The translations under genes were made by a program, and so were the position numbers. From assembly GCA_018816735.1 (NCBI GenBank), contig JAHIVH010000070.1, positions 372,001 to 436,000 on the forward strand: a stretch of DNA of 64,000 nucleotides, written 5' to 3'. Positions 27,449 through 36,202 of the stretch are shown here, piece by piece. The DNA is from Pseudomonadota bacterium. Its GTDB lineage: Bacteria > Desulfobacterota > Desulfobacteria > Desulfobacterales > JAHIVH01. The notes beneath the pieces are model-generated. The model saw only the letters and a program-made list of their open reading frames with translations. It made no database searches and had not been told where the DNA came from. Within the stretch, counting starts at the first letter, position 1. Every line of letters starts with the position of its first letter.

Positions 27449-28576
27449 TCATTTTGATGATGCGAATGCCGCTCTTTTTTCCGGAAACAGTTTCAAAATT
27501 TCTGCTTCCGAAGCACCGCAAACGCCTCTTTCCGTAATAAATCCCGTAACAAGCCTTGCAGGTGTCACATCAAATGCATAATTTCCTGCCGGGCTGAATT
27601 CAGGTGGTACGAGAACACTTGCAATTCTATTGTTGTATAATCCCTGAACATATCTCACTTCATCAGGATCACGTTCTTCAATAGGGATTTCCTTTACGCC
27701 GTCCCTCATAGTCCAGTCAAATGTGCTTGAAGGAAGGGCCACATAGAACGGGATGTCATTATCTTTTGCAGCAAGCGCTTTCAGGTAGGTGCCTATTTTA
27801 TTGGCCACATCACCTGTATAGGTGGTTCTGTCCGTTCCCACGATGACCAGATCCACAAGGCCATGCTGCATGAGATGGCCACCGGCATTATCGGTAATGA
27901 CCGTGTGCTTGATGCCTTGTTTGCCAAGTTCCCATGCGGTGAGTCTGGCTCCCTGGTTTAATGGCCGTGTTTCATCCACCCACACATGAATATCTATATG
28001 ATGGTCAAATGCTGTATACATGGGGGCGGTAGCTGTTCCGTATTCCACACAGGCCAGCCATCCGGCATTGCAGTGGGTCAGAATGTTGACGGCCTTTCCC
28101 TTTTTTTTCTTGCGGATCGCCTCAATAAGTTTAAAGCCGTTTTCGCCTATTTTTTTACAGTTTTCCGCTTCGCACTCTGTGATTGCAAGTGCTTTTTCCC
28201 GTGCGATGTTAACCCTTTCCGAAGCAGACGATCCCCTGATAACCTCTTTAAAGACGGCATCCACAGCCCAGGAAAGGTTTACCGCCGTGGGCCTTGCATT
28301 TTTGAGCGCTTCACATTCTGTTTGAAGAAGGTCATCTTGCATGACATCCTTGCCAAGGTTCAGGGCAATGACATAGACACCACAGGCACCGGTGGCACCA
28401 ATAAGCGGTGCTCCCCTTACCACCATTTCCTTGATGGCATGGATAACATCATTGAGGGTTTTTAAGTCTGCCACAATGAATTTATGGGGAAGGGCGCGCT
28501 GATCGATGACATTTACGATTGTGTCGTCCTCAGCATTCAGCCAGATGGGGCGAATATGTTTTCCGTCAACTTTCAT
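27449..28576 (-). CDS. mtnA: S-methyl-5-thioribose-1-phosphate isomerase
   Basis: 375 residues from the ATG at 28576, preceded by AGGAAGG. A longer frame to 28726 adds a non-matching tail. An eIF2B-alpha-like sugar isomerase, it converts methylthioribose 1-phosphate to methylthioribulose 1-phosphate. MVVRGAPLIGATGACG, THCNAGWLACVEYGTA (catalytic Cys in related enzymes) and VGTDRTTYTGDVANKIGTY (catalytic Asp) are all intact. It stands divergent to mtnP, which makes its substrate. Genes for the later methionine-salvage steps (mtnB, C, D) are not in the window. Confidence 0.94.
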   Translation of the reverse strand: MKVDGKHIRPIWLNAEDDTIVNVIDQRALPHKFIVADLKTLNDVIHAIKEMVVRGAPLIGATGACGVYVIALNLGKDVMQDDLLQTECEALKNARPTAVNLSWAVDAVFKEVIRGSSASERVNIAREKALAITECEAENCKKIGENGFKLIEAIRKKKKGKAVNILTHCNAGWLACVEYGTATAPMYTAFDHHIDIHVWVDETRPLNQGARLTAWELGKQGIKHTVITDNAGGHLMQHGLVDLVIVGTDRTTYTGDVANKIGTYLKALAAKDNDIPFYVALPSSTFDWTMRDGVKEIPIEERDPDEVRYVQGLYNNRIASVLVPPEFSPAGNYAFDVTPARLVTGFITERGVCGASEAEILKLFPEKRAAFASSK

Positions 28577-28692
28577 AGATTCACAGCCTTCCTGTATTGG
28601 AAAAAATAACAGATTGTAATCAGACGAATCTTGTATTATATAGACAGGCCTAGCGCAACAGGAAAAATGGGAAAATCTGTTTTCTTTTATAA

Positions 28693-28731
28693 GGTTCGTG
28701 AAAAAAATACGTTTACATTTTTTCACGAACC
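28693..28731. repeat. 14-bp perfect inverted repeat between mtnA and mtnP
   Basis: GGTTCGTGAAAAAA (28693-28706) and its exact complement (28718-28731) enclose 11 bases. It lies 117 bp before mtnA and 60 bp before mtnP, which diverge from it. It could be an operator shared by both genes or a hairpin in the mtnP leader. There is no U run after it, so a terminator is unlikely. Confidence 0.6.
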
Positions 28732-28790
28732 CTTACATACCCAAATATTTTTTACATTTATTTAATGATTACCCATGAAAGGAGTTGTTT

Positions 28791-29537
28791 ATGGTAAAAA
28801 TAGGCATCATTGGCGGTTCCGGTCTGGATGATCCCAAGCTGCTTCAGGGAGCTATTTCAACTGATGCGGAAACACCTTATGGTAAACCATCTTCCCGGTT
28901 GAGTGTGGGAAAAATTGGTGGTGTCGATGTGGTGACGGTATCCAGGCACGGCAAAAAACATCAGTTAAACCCGACCCAGGTGAATTACAGGGCAAACATC
29001 AGCGCCCTGAAAAAGATCGGCGCGACGCACATCCTTGCCACAACCGCCTGCGGCAGTTTAAGAGAAGAAATCGGCAGGGGGGACTTTGTCATTATTGATC
29101 AGTTTATCGATTTCACCAAACATCGCATCAACACGTTTCATGATTCGTTTGAGAAAGAAACGGTTCATGCAGCCATGGCCACCCCGTTTGATGAGGGTTT
29201 GAGAAAGATTCTTTATGATACTGCAGTGGAACTGGGGCTTACAACACATAATGGCGGCACCATGATCACCATCGAAGGCCCGAGATTTTCCACGAGGGCC
29301 GAATCCAACATGTTCAGGATGTGGGGTGCGGATGTCATCAATATGTCTGTGGCAACAGAAGCCGCTCTTGCAAAAGAGGCCGGAATTCCTTATGCCGCCA
29401 TTGCCATGTCCACAGACTATGACTGCTGGAAATTCGATGAGGCGCCTGTATCCTGGGAAGATATTCTTGAGGTGTTCAACCAGAACGCGGACAATGTGGT
29501 TCAGATCATTAAAAATGCAGTTGTAAAAATCAAGTGA
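28791..29537 (+). CDS. mtnP: S-methyl-5'-thioadenosine phosphorylase
   Basis: 248 residues from the ATG at 28791, which lies 6 bases after AAAGGAG. It splits methylthioadenosine with phosphate into adenine and methylthioribose 1-phosphate. IGIIGGSGLDD is the phosphate loop, SRHGKKHQLNPTQVNYRAN the conserved nucleoside-side segment, and IEGPRFSTRAESNMFR with MSTDYDCWK complete the site. The DYD motif selects 6-amino purines. apt follows 12 bp downstream and recovers the adenine. Confidence 0.94.
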   Translation: MVKIGIIGGSGLDDPKLLQGAISTDAETPYGKPSSRLSVGKIGGVDVVTVSRHGKKHQLNPTQVNYRANISALKKIGATHILATTACGSLREEIGRGDFVIIDQFIDFTKHRINTFHDSFEKETVHAAMATPFDEGLRKILYDTAVELGLTTHNGGTMITIEGPRFSTRAESNMFRMWGADVINMSVATEAALAKEAGIPYAAIAMSTDYDCWKFDEAPVSWEDILEVFNQNADNVVQIIKNAVVKIK

Positions 29538-29549
29538 GGAAAACGCAAC

Positions 29550-30071
29550 ATGGATCTCAAAGAGACAATTCGAACGGTTCCCAACTGGCCTATTAAAGGC
29601 GTGATGTTCAGGGACATCACGACACTTACCCAGAATCCCCAGGCGCTTAGAGAGGCATGTGATGTTTTTTACGAACGATACAAGAACATGAAAATTGACA
29701 AGATCGTAGGCATTGACGCGCGTGGGTTTATTTTTGGCGCCGTGCTTGCTTACAAACTGAATGTGGGATTTGTACCGGTCAGAAAAAAGGGAAAACTCCC
29801 ATATAAAACGATCAGCGCCACTTATTCCCTGGAATATGGAGAAGACACGGTTGAAATGCATGTGGACGCGATTAATAAGGGAGAACGCGTGATTATCATA
29901 GATGACCTCATTGCCACAGGCGGTACCATGCAGGCGGCTACCCGGCTGGTGGAACAGCTCGAAGGGGAAATTGTGGAGTGCGCGTTTATCATTGATCTTC
30001 CGGATCTTAAGGGCAGGGAAAAAATTGCGAAATACAAGATGTTCACGCTGATGGCTTTTGAAGGCGAGTAA
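29550..30071 (+). CDS. apt: adenine phosphoribosyltransferase
   Basis: 173 residues. It joins adenine and PRPP to AMP. FRDITTLTQNP is the N-terminal signature, KIVGIDARGFIFG lies in the core, and VIIIDDLIATGGT is the PRPP loop (about 112-124). It sits 12 bp after mtnP, so adenine released from methylthioadenosine is returned to the nucleotide pool. Its gene ends at a hairpin shared with the opposing deaminase gene. Confidence 0.95.
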   Translation: MDLKETIRTVPNWPIKGVMFRDITTLTQNPQALREACDVFYERYKNMKIDKIVGIDARGFIFGAVLAYKLNVGFVPVRKKGKLPYKTISATYSLEYGEDTVEMHVDAINKGERVIIIDDLIATGGTMQAATRLVEQLEGEIVECAFIIDLPDLKGREKIAKYKMFTLMAFEGE

Positions 30072-30100
30072 GCGTTACCAGAAGACTTTTGCCAGTAATG

Positions 30101-30133
30101 GAAATAGAGGCGCATGACCTGCGTCTCTATTTC
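30101..30133. terminator. hairpin terminator between converging genes
   Basis: A 14-bp stem (GAAATAGAGGCGCA, 30101-30114, with 30120-30133; one G-T pair) has a 5-nt loop. It lies between apt and the deaminase gene, and its right arm includes the last codons of the deaminase. Confidence 0.6.
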
Positions 30134-31458
30134 TGATCCTTCCCCACAATTGTATTCCTCACAATCATCACGTCATCCATAACAGCATTCATATCCAGTG
30201 AAAGAAGGTGACGCCTTCGCACAAGCAGTTTGCCTGCGACCATCACATCTCTTACATCAGAGCTTTTAACTGTATAGACCAGATGGGATAAGGGATGATA
30301 CATGGGGGTCAGGTGGGGTTTTCGGGTGTCAATAATGATGATATCCGCCTGCTTTCCGGTTTCAAGCGAACCGGTGATACTGCCAAGCCCGATGGCGTTT
30401 GACCCACCAATGGTTGCCATTTTGACAACATCTTCCGCCTTCATGGCCGTGGGGTCCATTTGATGGATTTTATGAAGTTTTGCGGCGCTTCCCATTTCTG
30501 AAAAAAGATCAAGGTCGTTGTTGCTGGCGCTGCTGTCTGTGCCCAGTCCAACACGGATACCCTCAGCCAGCAAGTCACTTGTGGGAGAAATTCCAGATGC
30601 GAGTTTCATGTTGCTTTCCGGATTATGGGAGACAGCCGATTTCCGTTTGGCGATGGTAGAAATGTCGTTGCCATCCACATGAACGGCATGAACCAGTAGC
30701 GTATGCTCGTCAAGAAGTTCCAGGCTGTCCAGATACTGAATGGGTGTTTTGCCATGTTCTTTTTGAATGGTTTCCCATTCGAAATTGGTTTCTGCAGCAT
30801 GAATCTGAAAGAGAAGGTTTCTCTCACAGGCAGCCTGTTTGGCCTTTTTTAACGTTTCTGTTGAACAGGTGTACGGTGAATGGCAGAAAATCGAAGGGGA
30901 TATCAGGGATGATCTCTCCTTCCACTTGTCTGCATAGCCCATGGCCACATGAATATTTTTTTGAGGATCAGGTGCACCTGGCGCCGGGTAATCGATCACT
31001 CCCTGGGCCAGGACCGCGCGCAACCCGGACGCAAGAACCGCTTCTGCCACATGATCTTCATAAAAATAGCCGTCACAAACAGTCGTGATACCGCCCAAAA
31101 GCATTTCTGCGCAGGAGAGACAGGTGCCGGCTTTGACGGTTTCCGGGCTGAGATATTTGCCTTCAGCCGGAAATATATAGTCGTTCAGCCAGGTCATGAG
31201 CGGAAGATCGTCGGCCAGTCCTCTGAAAAGTGACATGGGAAGATGGGTATGCGTGTTGACAAGGCCGGGCATGACGATACAGCCTTTGGCGTCTATTTCT
31301 TCTTCCGCCTTCCATGAGGAAAGGGTTTCTTTCGAATCAACGCCTGCTATTTTAGCGCCGCTGATGGCAATCAATCCGCCTTCAATGATTCGTCCATCTG
31401 CGTCCATCGTAATAATCAGCCCGTTTTTGATCAGGATATCGGCATTTTTTTTTATCAT
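30127..31458 (-). CDS. mtaD: 5-methylthioadenosine/S-adenosylhomocysteine deaminase
   Basis: 443 residues, amidohydrolase superfamily. It deaminates methylthioadenosine and adenosylhomocysteine, giving the inosine forms. The metal ligands are in NTHTHLPMS (near 70), HAAETNFE and HAVHVDG, and in GTDSSASNN. RGLADDLPLMTWL is characteristic of the MTA/SAH deaminase group. The gene overlaps the phosphorylase gene upstream by 4 bases (ATGA), so translation is coupled. The deaminated product would be a substrate for that phosphorylase. A related S-adenosylhomocysteine/guanine deaminase is the main alternative. Confidence 0.9.
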   Translation of the reverse strand: MIKKNADILIKNGLIITMDADGRIIEGGLIAISGAKIAGVDSKETLSSWKAEEEIDAKGCIVMPGLVNTHTHLPMSLFRGLADDLPLMTWLNDYIFPAEGKYLSPETVKAGTCLSCAEMLLGGITTVCDGYFYEDHVAEAVLASGLRAVLAQGVIDYPAPGAPDPQKNIHVAMGYADKWKERSSLISPSIFCHSPYTCSTETLKKAKQAACERNLLFQIHAAETNFEWETIQKEHGKTPIQYLDSLELLDEHTLLVHAVHVDGNDISTIAKRKSAVSHNPESNMKLASGISPTSDLLAEGIRVGLGTDSSASNNDLDLFSEMGSAAKLHKIHQMDPTAMKAEDVVKMATIGGSNAIGLGSITGSLETGKQADIIIIDTRKPHLTPMYHPLSHLVYTVKSSDVRDVMVAGKLLVRRRHLLSLDMNAVMDDVMIVRNTIVGKDQK

Positions 31459-32282
31459 AATATCTCCAGGATGGCATCAATCAGCCGGTTAACATATGGC
31501 GCCGCTTTTTCTGCCGTTTTGATGACACCTTCAAGGGTTGCGGGGACAGGCTTTGCAGGGTCATTCATATTGGTAATGATGGATAGCCCCAAAACCCTGA
31601 AACCTGAATGAACGGCGGCTATCACTTCCTGGATCGTTGAAAAACCGACAGCATCTGCACCTATGGTTCTTAAAAACGTCATTTCAGCAGGCGTTTCAAG
31701 TGAAGGCCCTTTCAAGCCCGCATAAACACCTTTCTGAATGGCGATGCCCTCTGCCTTTGCAGTTGATTCTACACGATGGATCAAGTCTTTGTCATAGGCA
31801 TCAATCATATCCGGAAACCGTTTCCCCCAGGCATCTTCATTTGGGCCGGTGAGCGGGTTTTCACCTGTCAGGTTGATATGGTCCTCGATGATCATGATGT
31901 CACCTGCCGAATACGACAGATTCAGGCCGCCTGCTGCATTGGTTAAAATGAGATTCTTAATCCCTATCTCCTGCATCACCCGAACCGGAAACGTCACCTC
32001 AAGGGGAGAATACCCTTCATACAGATGAAATCTTCCCTGAAGCACCATGACTTTTTTGTGACGCTTTCCCATGGTTCCGAAAATGAGTTGGCCATGATGG
32101 CTTAATACAGTGGACACAGGAAAATGCGGGATATCACTATAATGAAATTCATGCTCGATCGCAAGCGTTTCAGCGCATTCGGAAAGACCGGTTCCTGTCA
32201 TGATGGCAGTTTCCGGTGTGGTCCGGATATGGTTTTTAAACCATTCAGCCGTGTGGATTGCATTTTTTCTGCAGGCGGTCAT
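31455..32282 (-). CDS. purine nucleoside phosphorylase, trimeric type
   Basis: 275 residues. It cleaves purine nucleosides with phosphate. MTGTGLSECAE is the phosphate loop, RFHLYEGYSPLEVTFPVRVM the conserved central motif, NAAGGLNLSYSAGDIMIIEDHIN the next, and SIITNMND the base-site Asn. The usual AVGMSTVPE reads AVGFSTIQE, so two positions next to the base-binding Glu differ. This might alter preference, for example toward 5'-methylthioinosine. It is coupled by an ATGA overlap to the MTA deaminase gene. MTI phosphorylase activity is therefore an attractive guess. Confidence 0.9.
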   Translation of the reverse strand: MTACRKNAIHTAEWFKNHIRTTPETAIMTGTGLSECAETLAIEHEFHYSDIPHFPVSTVLSHHGQLIFGTMGKRHKKVMVLQGRFHLYEGYSPLEVTFPVRVMQEIGIKNLILTNAAGGLNLSYSAGDIMIIEDHINLTGENPLTGPNEDAWGKRFPDMIDAYDKDLIHRVESTAKAEGIAIQKGVYAGLKGPSLETPAEMTFLRTIGADAVGFSTIQEVIAAVHSGFRVLGLSIITNMNDPAKPVPATLEGVIKTAEKAAPYVNRLIDAILEIL

Positions 32283-32318
32283 GATTGATAGTCCGTTTGA
32301 CAGAAGGGATGGTTTACC

Positions 32319-35261
32319 TTAAGGCAAGTCCTCTTCTTTTTTAATGATCTCTTTTATTTTTTGCGAAAGTTGTTCTATTGTATAGGGTTTCTGGATAAAG
32401 CCGTTGCACCCTCGATTCAGGATATCTGAGGCCTTGCCATCAATACTGTATCCGCTGGACAGAAGCACAGCAGCCTCTGGATTGATTTTTCTGAGTTGAT
32501 CAAAAACCATTCCCCCCCCCATATCGGGCATTATCATATCCAGAATGATCATATCAATACGATTTTTATGTTTCTGATAAATCTCCATAGCCTTTCTGCC
32601 GCTTTCAGCTGTCAGAACCGTATATCCCAAAATTGTCAGTATGTCTGCCCCGGTGGTTCTGACCATTTCTTCATCATCGATTAGGAGAATCGTTCCTTTG
32701 CCTTGAACAACAACATCTGTTTCCGGTATGATGGCGGATTCAATGGCCTTGTCTGAAGCAGGCAGGTAAATGTTGAAGGTCGCCCCGCGGCCCTTCTCCG
32801 ACTCGACATCAACATAACCGCCGTGGCCTTTGACAATGCCATATACGGATGCCAGACCAAGGCCTGTGCCTCTTCCCATTTCTTTGGTGGTGAAAAATGG
32901 ATCAAAAATCCGGTCCATGGTTTTTTGATCCATTCCGAGTCCCGTATCCTGTACCCTTAGTAATATATAATCGCACAATTTCGGGGTATAAGGCTTGTTC
33001 ACCATTTCATCAGATGTGACATTTCCTGTTTTTAGGAACAAATTGCCGGCATCAGGCATGGCATCGGAAGCATTGATGAAAAGGTTCATCAGTACCTGTT
33101 CTATCTGAGCAATATCGCCTTCAATGGCACAAAGATCCTGTGCAAGGTCATAGTGGATCGTAATATCCTTTCTCGTTCGCTGGAAGGTCTCCGCGCTTTC
33201 AAGGATAATATCATTGATGTTCAGGGTTTTTACTTCGTATTTGCCTTTTCTGGCGTAACCGAGCAATTGGCGGGTTAATGTGGCGCCCCGCTCAACCTGC
33301 CTTTCGATATTGATAAAATCCTTGTAATGGGGATAAGACGGATCCATGCTGTACCGGATTACGGTGATATTTCCCTGGATGGCCATGAGGAGATTGTTGA
33401 AGTCGTGGGCAATGCCACCTGCCAGGGTCCCGATGGCTTCCATACGTTCGATGTGCTGAAGTTGCACTTCGAGCCGCTTACGTTCGGAGATGTCACGCAG
33501 AATAACGAGCATGCCAGCCGGTTGACCGTCATGGTCATCATAGCGTGAGGCACTCATGCTGACCTCTATTAGCCGACCGTCTTTTGTGGTGCGTTTGGTT
33601 TCAAATCCCTGACATGGCTTCCCTTGTTCGAGAACATCCTTGATCCTTTGCATGGTGGATTGGCGCTCGGATTCGGGTAGAAAGGGAATATGCTTTCCTT
33701 TCAGTTCCCCGGATGTCCAGCCGAAAAGTTTGGTAAACATTGGGCTGGTATATGTCACATGATCTTTCAGATCATATATGACGATGGCATCGGCTGAAGA
33801 GTGGATTAAAGATCGATACAACTCCTCCGCTCGCTTGGATTCTTCATATAGTATCCGAAAACGTTCTTCACTTTGCTTGAGTGCATCTTCCGCATGTCGG
33901 CGTTCGGTGGTATCCTTGAGGCTGCCTTCATAGTAAAGGATCTTGCCGCTGGAATCCTTTACGGCCCGGGCATGATTTTCGATCCATATTTTTGTTCCGT
34001 CGTATTTCCGCACACGCGTATCAAAGGCCAGAATCCCGTTGCAATGTTCTATGCGGGCCTGCCACAATTCACGGTCACCTGGATCAACATAGATATTTTG
34101 AGCCATGCTATCTAAAAAAGTTTTCCGGTCGGGAAAGCCTAACATTTGCACCAGTGTCTGGTTTGCATTGAGAACTTTCCCTTCAGGAGATGACCGGTAA
34201 AGCCCAACAGGAACGCCTTCAAACAGGCTGCGGTAGTGTTCTTCGCTTTCCGCCAGGGCGCTCTGGACCTGTTTCAGCTCAAAGACACGATTTTCCAGTC
34301 TGATAAATAATTCCTTAAGCTGGTTCGACATGCGGTTGAAGGCCAGAGCCAGTGTCCCGATCTCATCTTTTCTTTGCAGTATCGGTTCATGATCAACCAC
34401 ATTCCATTTCCCTTCTCCTAAATCCCGGGCTGTATCCGCCAATTGTATAATGGGGAAAATATAACGAAACGCGGCCCGTCTTTCCAGAAGATAGATGCCG
34501 AAACAGGCAATCAGGATCACCGCCGTCGCCATGACGCCGAAAATAAACCACATTCGGGCCACATAGTTCTGGTGTGTGTATACGATTTTAGCGGCCTTGA
34601 TTTTCATATCCTTGATGGGTGTCGAAAATTCATCAATATAGGTCGTGGCGGCAACCATCATGGTCAGGCCGTTCAGGGGGTATTTCACCGGTGTTACCGT
34701 CATGTATTTTTTGCGGGACGTGCCGTCAGGATCAATCCAATTGTAATATCCTGATACCTCAACACCTTGCAGTGTGGCCCCAACAATCGCCCACCAGGAA
34801 GGCAGGTCATTTTTCAGATAACTCATATCCTTGTCAATGGTATTTGGGTTTGGATGGACACGAAAAATACAGGTGGGGGCTTCATACATGGCTGTATATC
34901 CGGTGATCCCGACTTTTTGCAGGGAAATGGTCTGAAATAATGAATCCTTGCGCATCTCCTGGATACTTTTCGAAGGGTTCATCCGGAAATAGATTTCGAT
35001 TTGTTTGGCTATGTCCTGAGACTTGGCTTGAATGATGCTTTCGCCCAATGCCTGCAGGCTTCTTTCGGTGTCCAGGTTCAGGTCATATGTGGATTTCATG
35101 ATCAGACCGGATAGATAGCCCAGTGTGACCTTTGTTCCCCCGATCAAGATTACAAACAAAACCAAAATGGGAATAATGGATACGATGAAATAATCCCGTC
35201 TAAACTGTGCGGCCAGTGAACGGGAACTGGATGATGGGGTGCTCATCTGAGGCATCTCCAT
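32319..35261 (-). CDS. hybrid sensor histidine kinase (Cache-HAMP-PAS-PAS-kinase-receiver)
   Basis: 980 residues. Membrane helix 1 (about 25-47) and helix 2 (about 243-265) frame a periplasmic Cache domain (GYTAMYEAPTCIFRVHP; SGYYNWIDPDGTSRKKYMT). A HAMP domain and coil follow, then two PAS domains with PAC tails (about 340-460 and 480-605). The kinase core has the phospho-His in GGIAHDFNNLL (near 622), the ATP-site G boxes (GTGLGLASVYGIVKGHGG) and a C-terminal receiver with Asp in IDMIILDMIMPDM. This class autophosphorylates and often feeds a phosphorelay. It is divergent to the PstS-like/barrel array, 467 bp away. AAGGA lies 8 bases before the ATG. Confidence 0.93.
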   Translation of the reverse strand: MEMPQMSTPSSSSRSLAAQFRRDYFIVSIIPILVLFVILIGGTKVTLGYLSGLIMKSTYDLNLDTERSLQALGESIIQAKSQDIAKQIEIYFRMNPSKSIQEMRKDSLFQTISLQKVGITGYTAMYEAPTCIFRVHPNPNTIDKDMSYLKNDLPSWWAIVGATLQGVEVSGYYNWIDPDGTSRKKYMTVTPVKYPLNGLTMMVAATTYIDEFSTPIKDMKIKAAKIVYTHQNYVARMWFIFGVMATAVILIACFGIYLLERRAAFRYIFPIIQLADTARDLGEGKWNVVDHEPILQRKDEIGTLALAFNRMSNQLKELFIRLENRVFELKQVQSALAESEEHYRSLFEGVPVGLYRSSPEGKVLNANQTLVQMLGFPDRKTFLDSMAQNIYVDPGDRELWQARIEHCNGILAFDTRVRKYDGTKIWIENHARAVKDSSGKILYYEGSLKDTTERRHAEDALKQSEERFRILYEESKRAEELYRSLIHSSADAIVIYDLKDHVTYTSPMFTKLFGWTSGELKGKHIPFLPESERQSTMQRIKDVLEQGKPCQGFETKRTTKDGRLIEVSMSASRYDDHDGQPAGMLVILRDISERKRLEVQLQHIERMEAIGTLAGGIAHDFNNLLMAIQGNITVIRYSMDPSYPHYKDFINIERQVERGATLTRQLLGYARKGKYEVKTLNINDIILESAETFQRTRKDITIHYDLAQDLCAIEGDIAQIEQVLMNLFINASDAMPDAGNLFLKTGNVTSDEMVNKPYTPKLCDYILLRVQDTGLGMDQKTMDRIFDPFFTTKEMGRGTGLGLASVYGIVKGHGGYVDVESEKGRGATFNIYLPASDKAIESAIIPETDVVVQGKGTILLIDDEEMVRTTGADILTILGYTVLTAESGRKAMEIYQKHKNRIDMIILDMIMPDMGGGMVFDQLRKINPEAAVLLSSGYSIDGKASDILNRGCNGFIQKPYTIEQLSQKIKEIIKKEEDLP

Positions 35262-35482
35262 TGCCTGGGTCCTTATAATATCACACTGAAAATGAATGAT
35301 TCCGAAAATTTCAGAGCAGTCAGGGTCGCCAGAGAGGCTATCCGGCTTTCATCATTCTGCCGGCGTTTTTAAAAAGCAGAATACAGTATTCTTTTACACG
35401 CATTATTCTGTAAGGAACCCCGTCAGCTTTCTTTGCAACTCAGTCGTAGACTATTGACAAGCTAAAAACATAACAGTTCGAA
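35262..35482. other. upstream part of the divergent intergenic region
   Basis: These 221 bases separate the kinase start from the barrel remnant. TTGACA occurs at about 35454-35459, shortly before the remnant, and could have been its promoter. No gene or RNA is recognised. Confidence 0.35.
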
Positions 35483-35614
35483 ATGAAAAATGCAACTTTA
35501 CTTCTGACCGGTTTTTGTTTACTGTCAGATATGACTGGTGCAGGGGAAATCACCAGGATTAAAATTCATGTTGTCATCAAACTGTCCTTTGTAGAAAAGC
35601 GAGTCTGTTTTTAA
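35483..35614 (+). pseudogene. decayed start of a fourth outer-membrane barrel paralogue
   Basis: A 43-codon frame begins MKNATLLLTGFCLLSDM, then TGAGEITRIKIH. It aligns codon by codon with the start of the intact barrel at 36199 (MKNTILLLIGLGLLAGM, then AEAGEIGEVDIH), with 16 of 29 residues the same. After IH the similarity stops and a TAA follows at 35612. The signal peptide and first strand survive and the rest is gone, so this is a deletion remnant. The 114 bases after it, up to the first PstS-like gene, show nothing recognisable. Confidence 0.65.
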
Positions 35615-35728
35615 ATCAATAATTTTTTAATGGTTATCCTGTGTTGAAAGGCCCGAAGACATAAACAGTTGATGGTGTCCATACGGCAAATACTATTCGC
35701 TAATGGGCAATAGAGGAAAAATAGAGAG

Positions 35729-36202
35729 ATGGTATTTCAAATAACATTAACGCGAATTTGCCACCTGGCAGCAGTCACGATGAGTGCGTTTATTTTGACT
35801 GTGTTTTCCGCATATGCCGATGATATCGTTTTTGTCGCTAACAAGAACGTGTGCGTTGACTCTTTGACAAAAGATGAGGTTCGGAAAATTTTTCTGGGTA
35901 AAATATCCATGTGGCCGGACAACAGCCCCATCCGGTTTGTGATTGTTCAGCAAGTCGACACGCATAAACGATTTGTAGAGAAATATGCGAACAAGACGGA
36001 AGAACAGTTCTGGGCCTGGTGGAAGCGAAAGTTGTTCACCGGAAGCGGGACAGTGCCCATCCGATTTGTATCTGAGGCAGATGTGCTTATTTATGTGGCA
36101 AATACACCGGGCGGGATTGGTTATATATCCTCGAATGTAAAAATCGGGGATAACGTCAAGGTTCTGCATGTGAGCGATAATGAAGGGAAGGGGACGAAAT
36201 GA
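35729..36202 (+). CDS. small exported PstS-like substrate-binding protein, copy 1
   Basis: 157 residues. A signal peptide (about 1-30, cut after SAYA) precedes one half-size periplasmic-binding domain. DDIVFVANKN, LTKDEVRKIFLGKISMWPD, FWAWWKRKLFTGSG and VANTPGGIGYISS follow the phosphate-binding (PstS) pattern, including the GxIGYxS strand. At ~125 mature residues it is about half of PstS, and I see no SGS/TGS phosphate loop. No ABC permease or ATPase gene is near. It overlaps the next barrel gene by ATGA, so the two are made together. Copy 2 is at 38905. Confidence 0.82.
   Translation: MVFQITLTRICHLAAVTMSAFILTVFSAYADDIVFVANKNVCVDSLTKDEVRKIFLGKISMWPDNSPIRFVIVQQVDTHKRFVEKYANKTEEQFWAWWKRKLFTGSGTVPIRFVSEADVLIYVANTPGGIGYISSNVKIGDNVKVLHVSDNEGKGTK

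Noticed and set aside
29058..29861. 267-codon minus-strand frame across mtnP and apt
   Set aside because: It is antisense to two certain genes and shows no recognisable motif.
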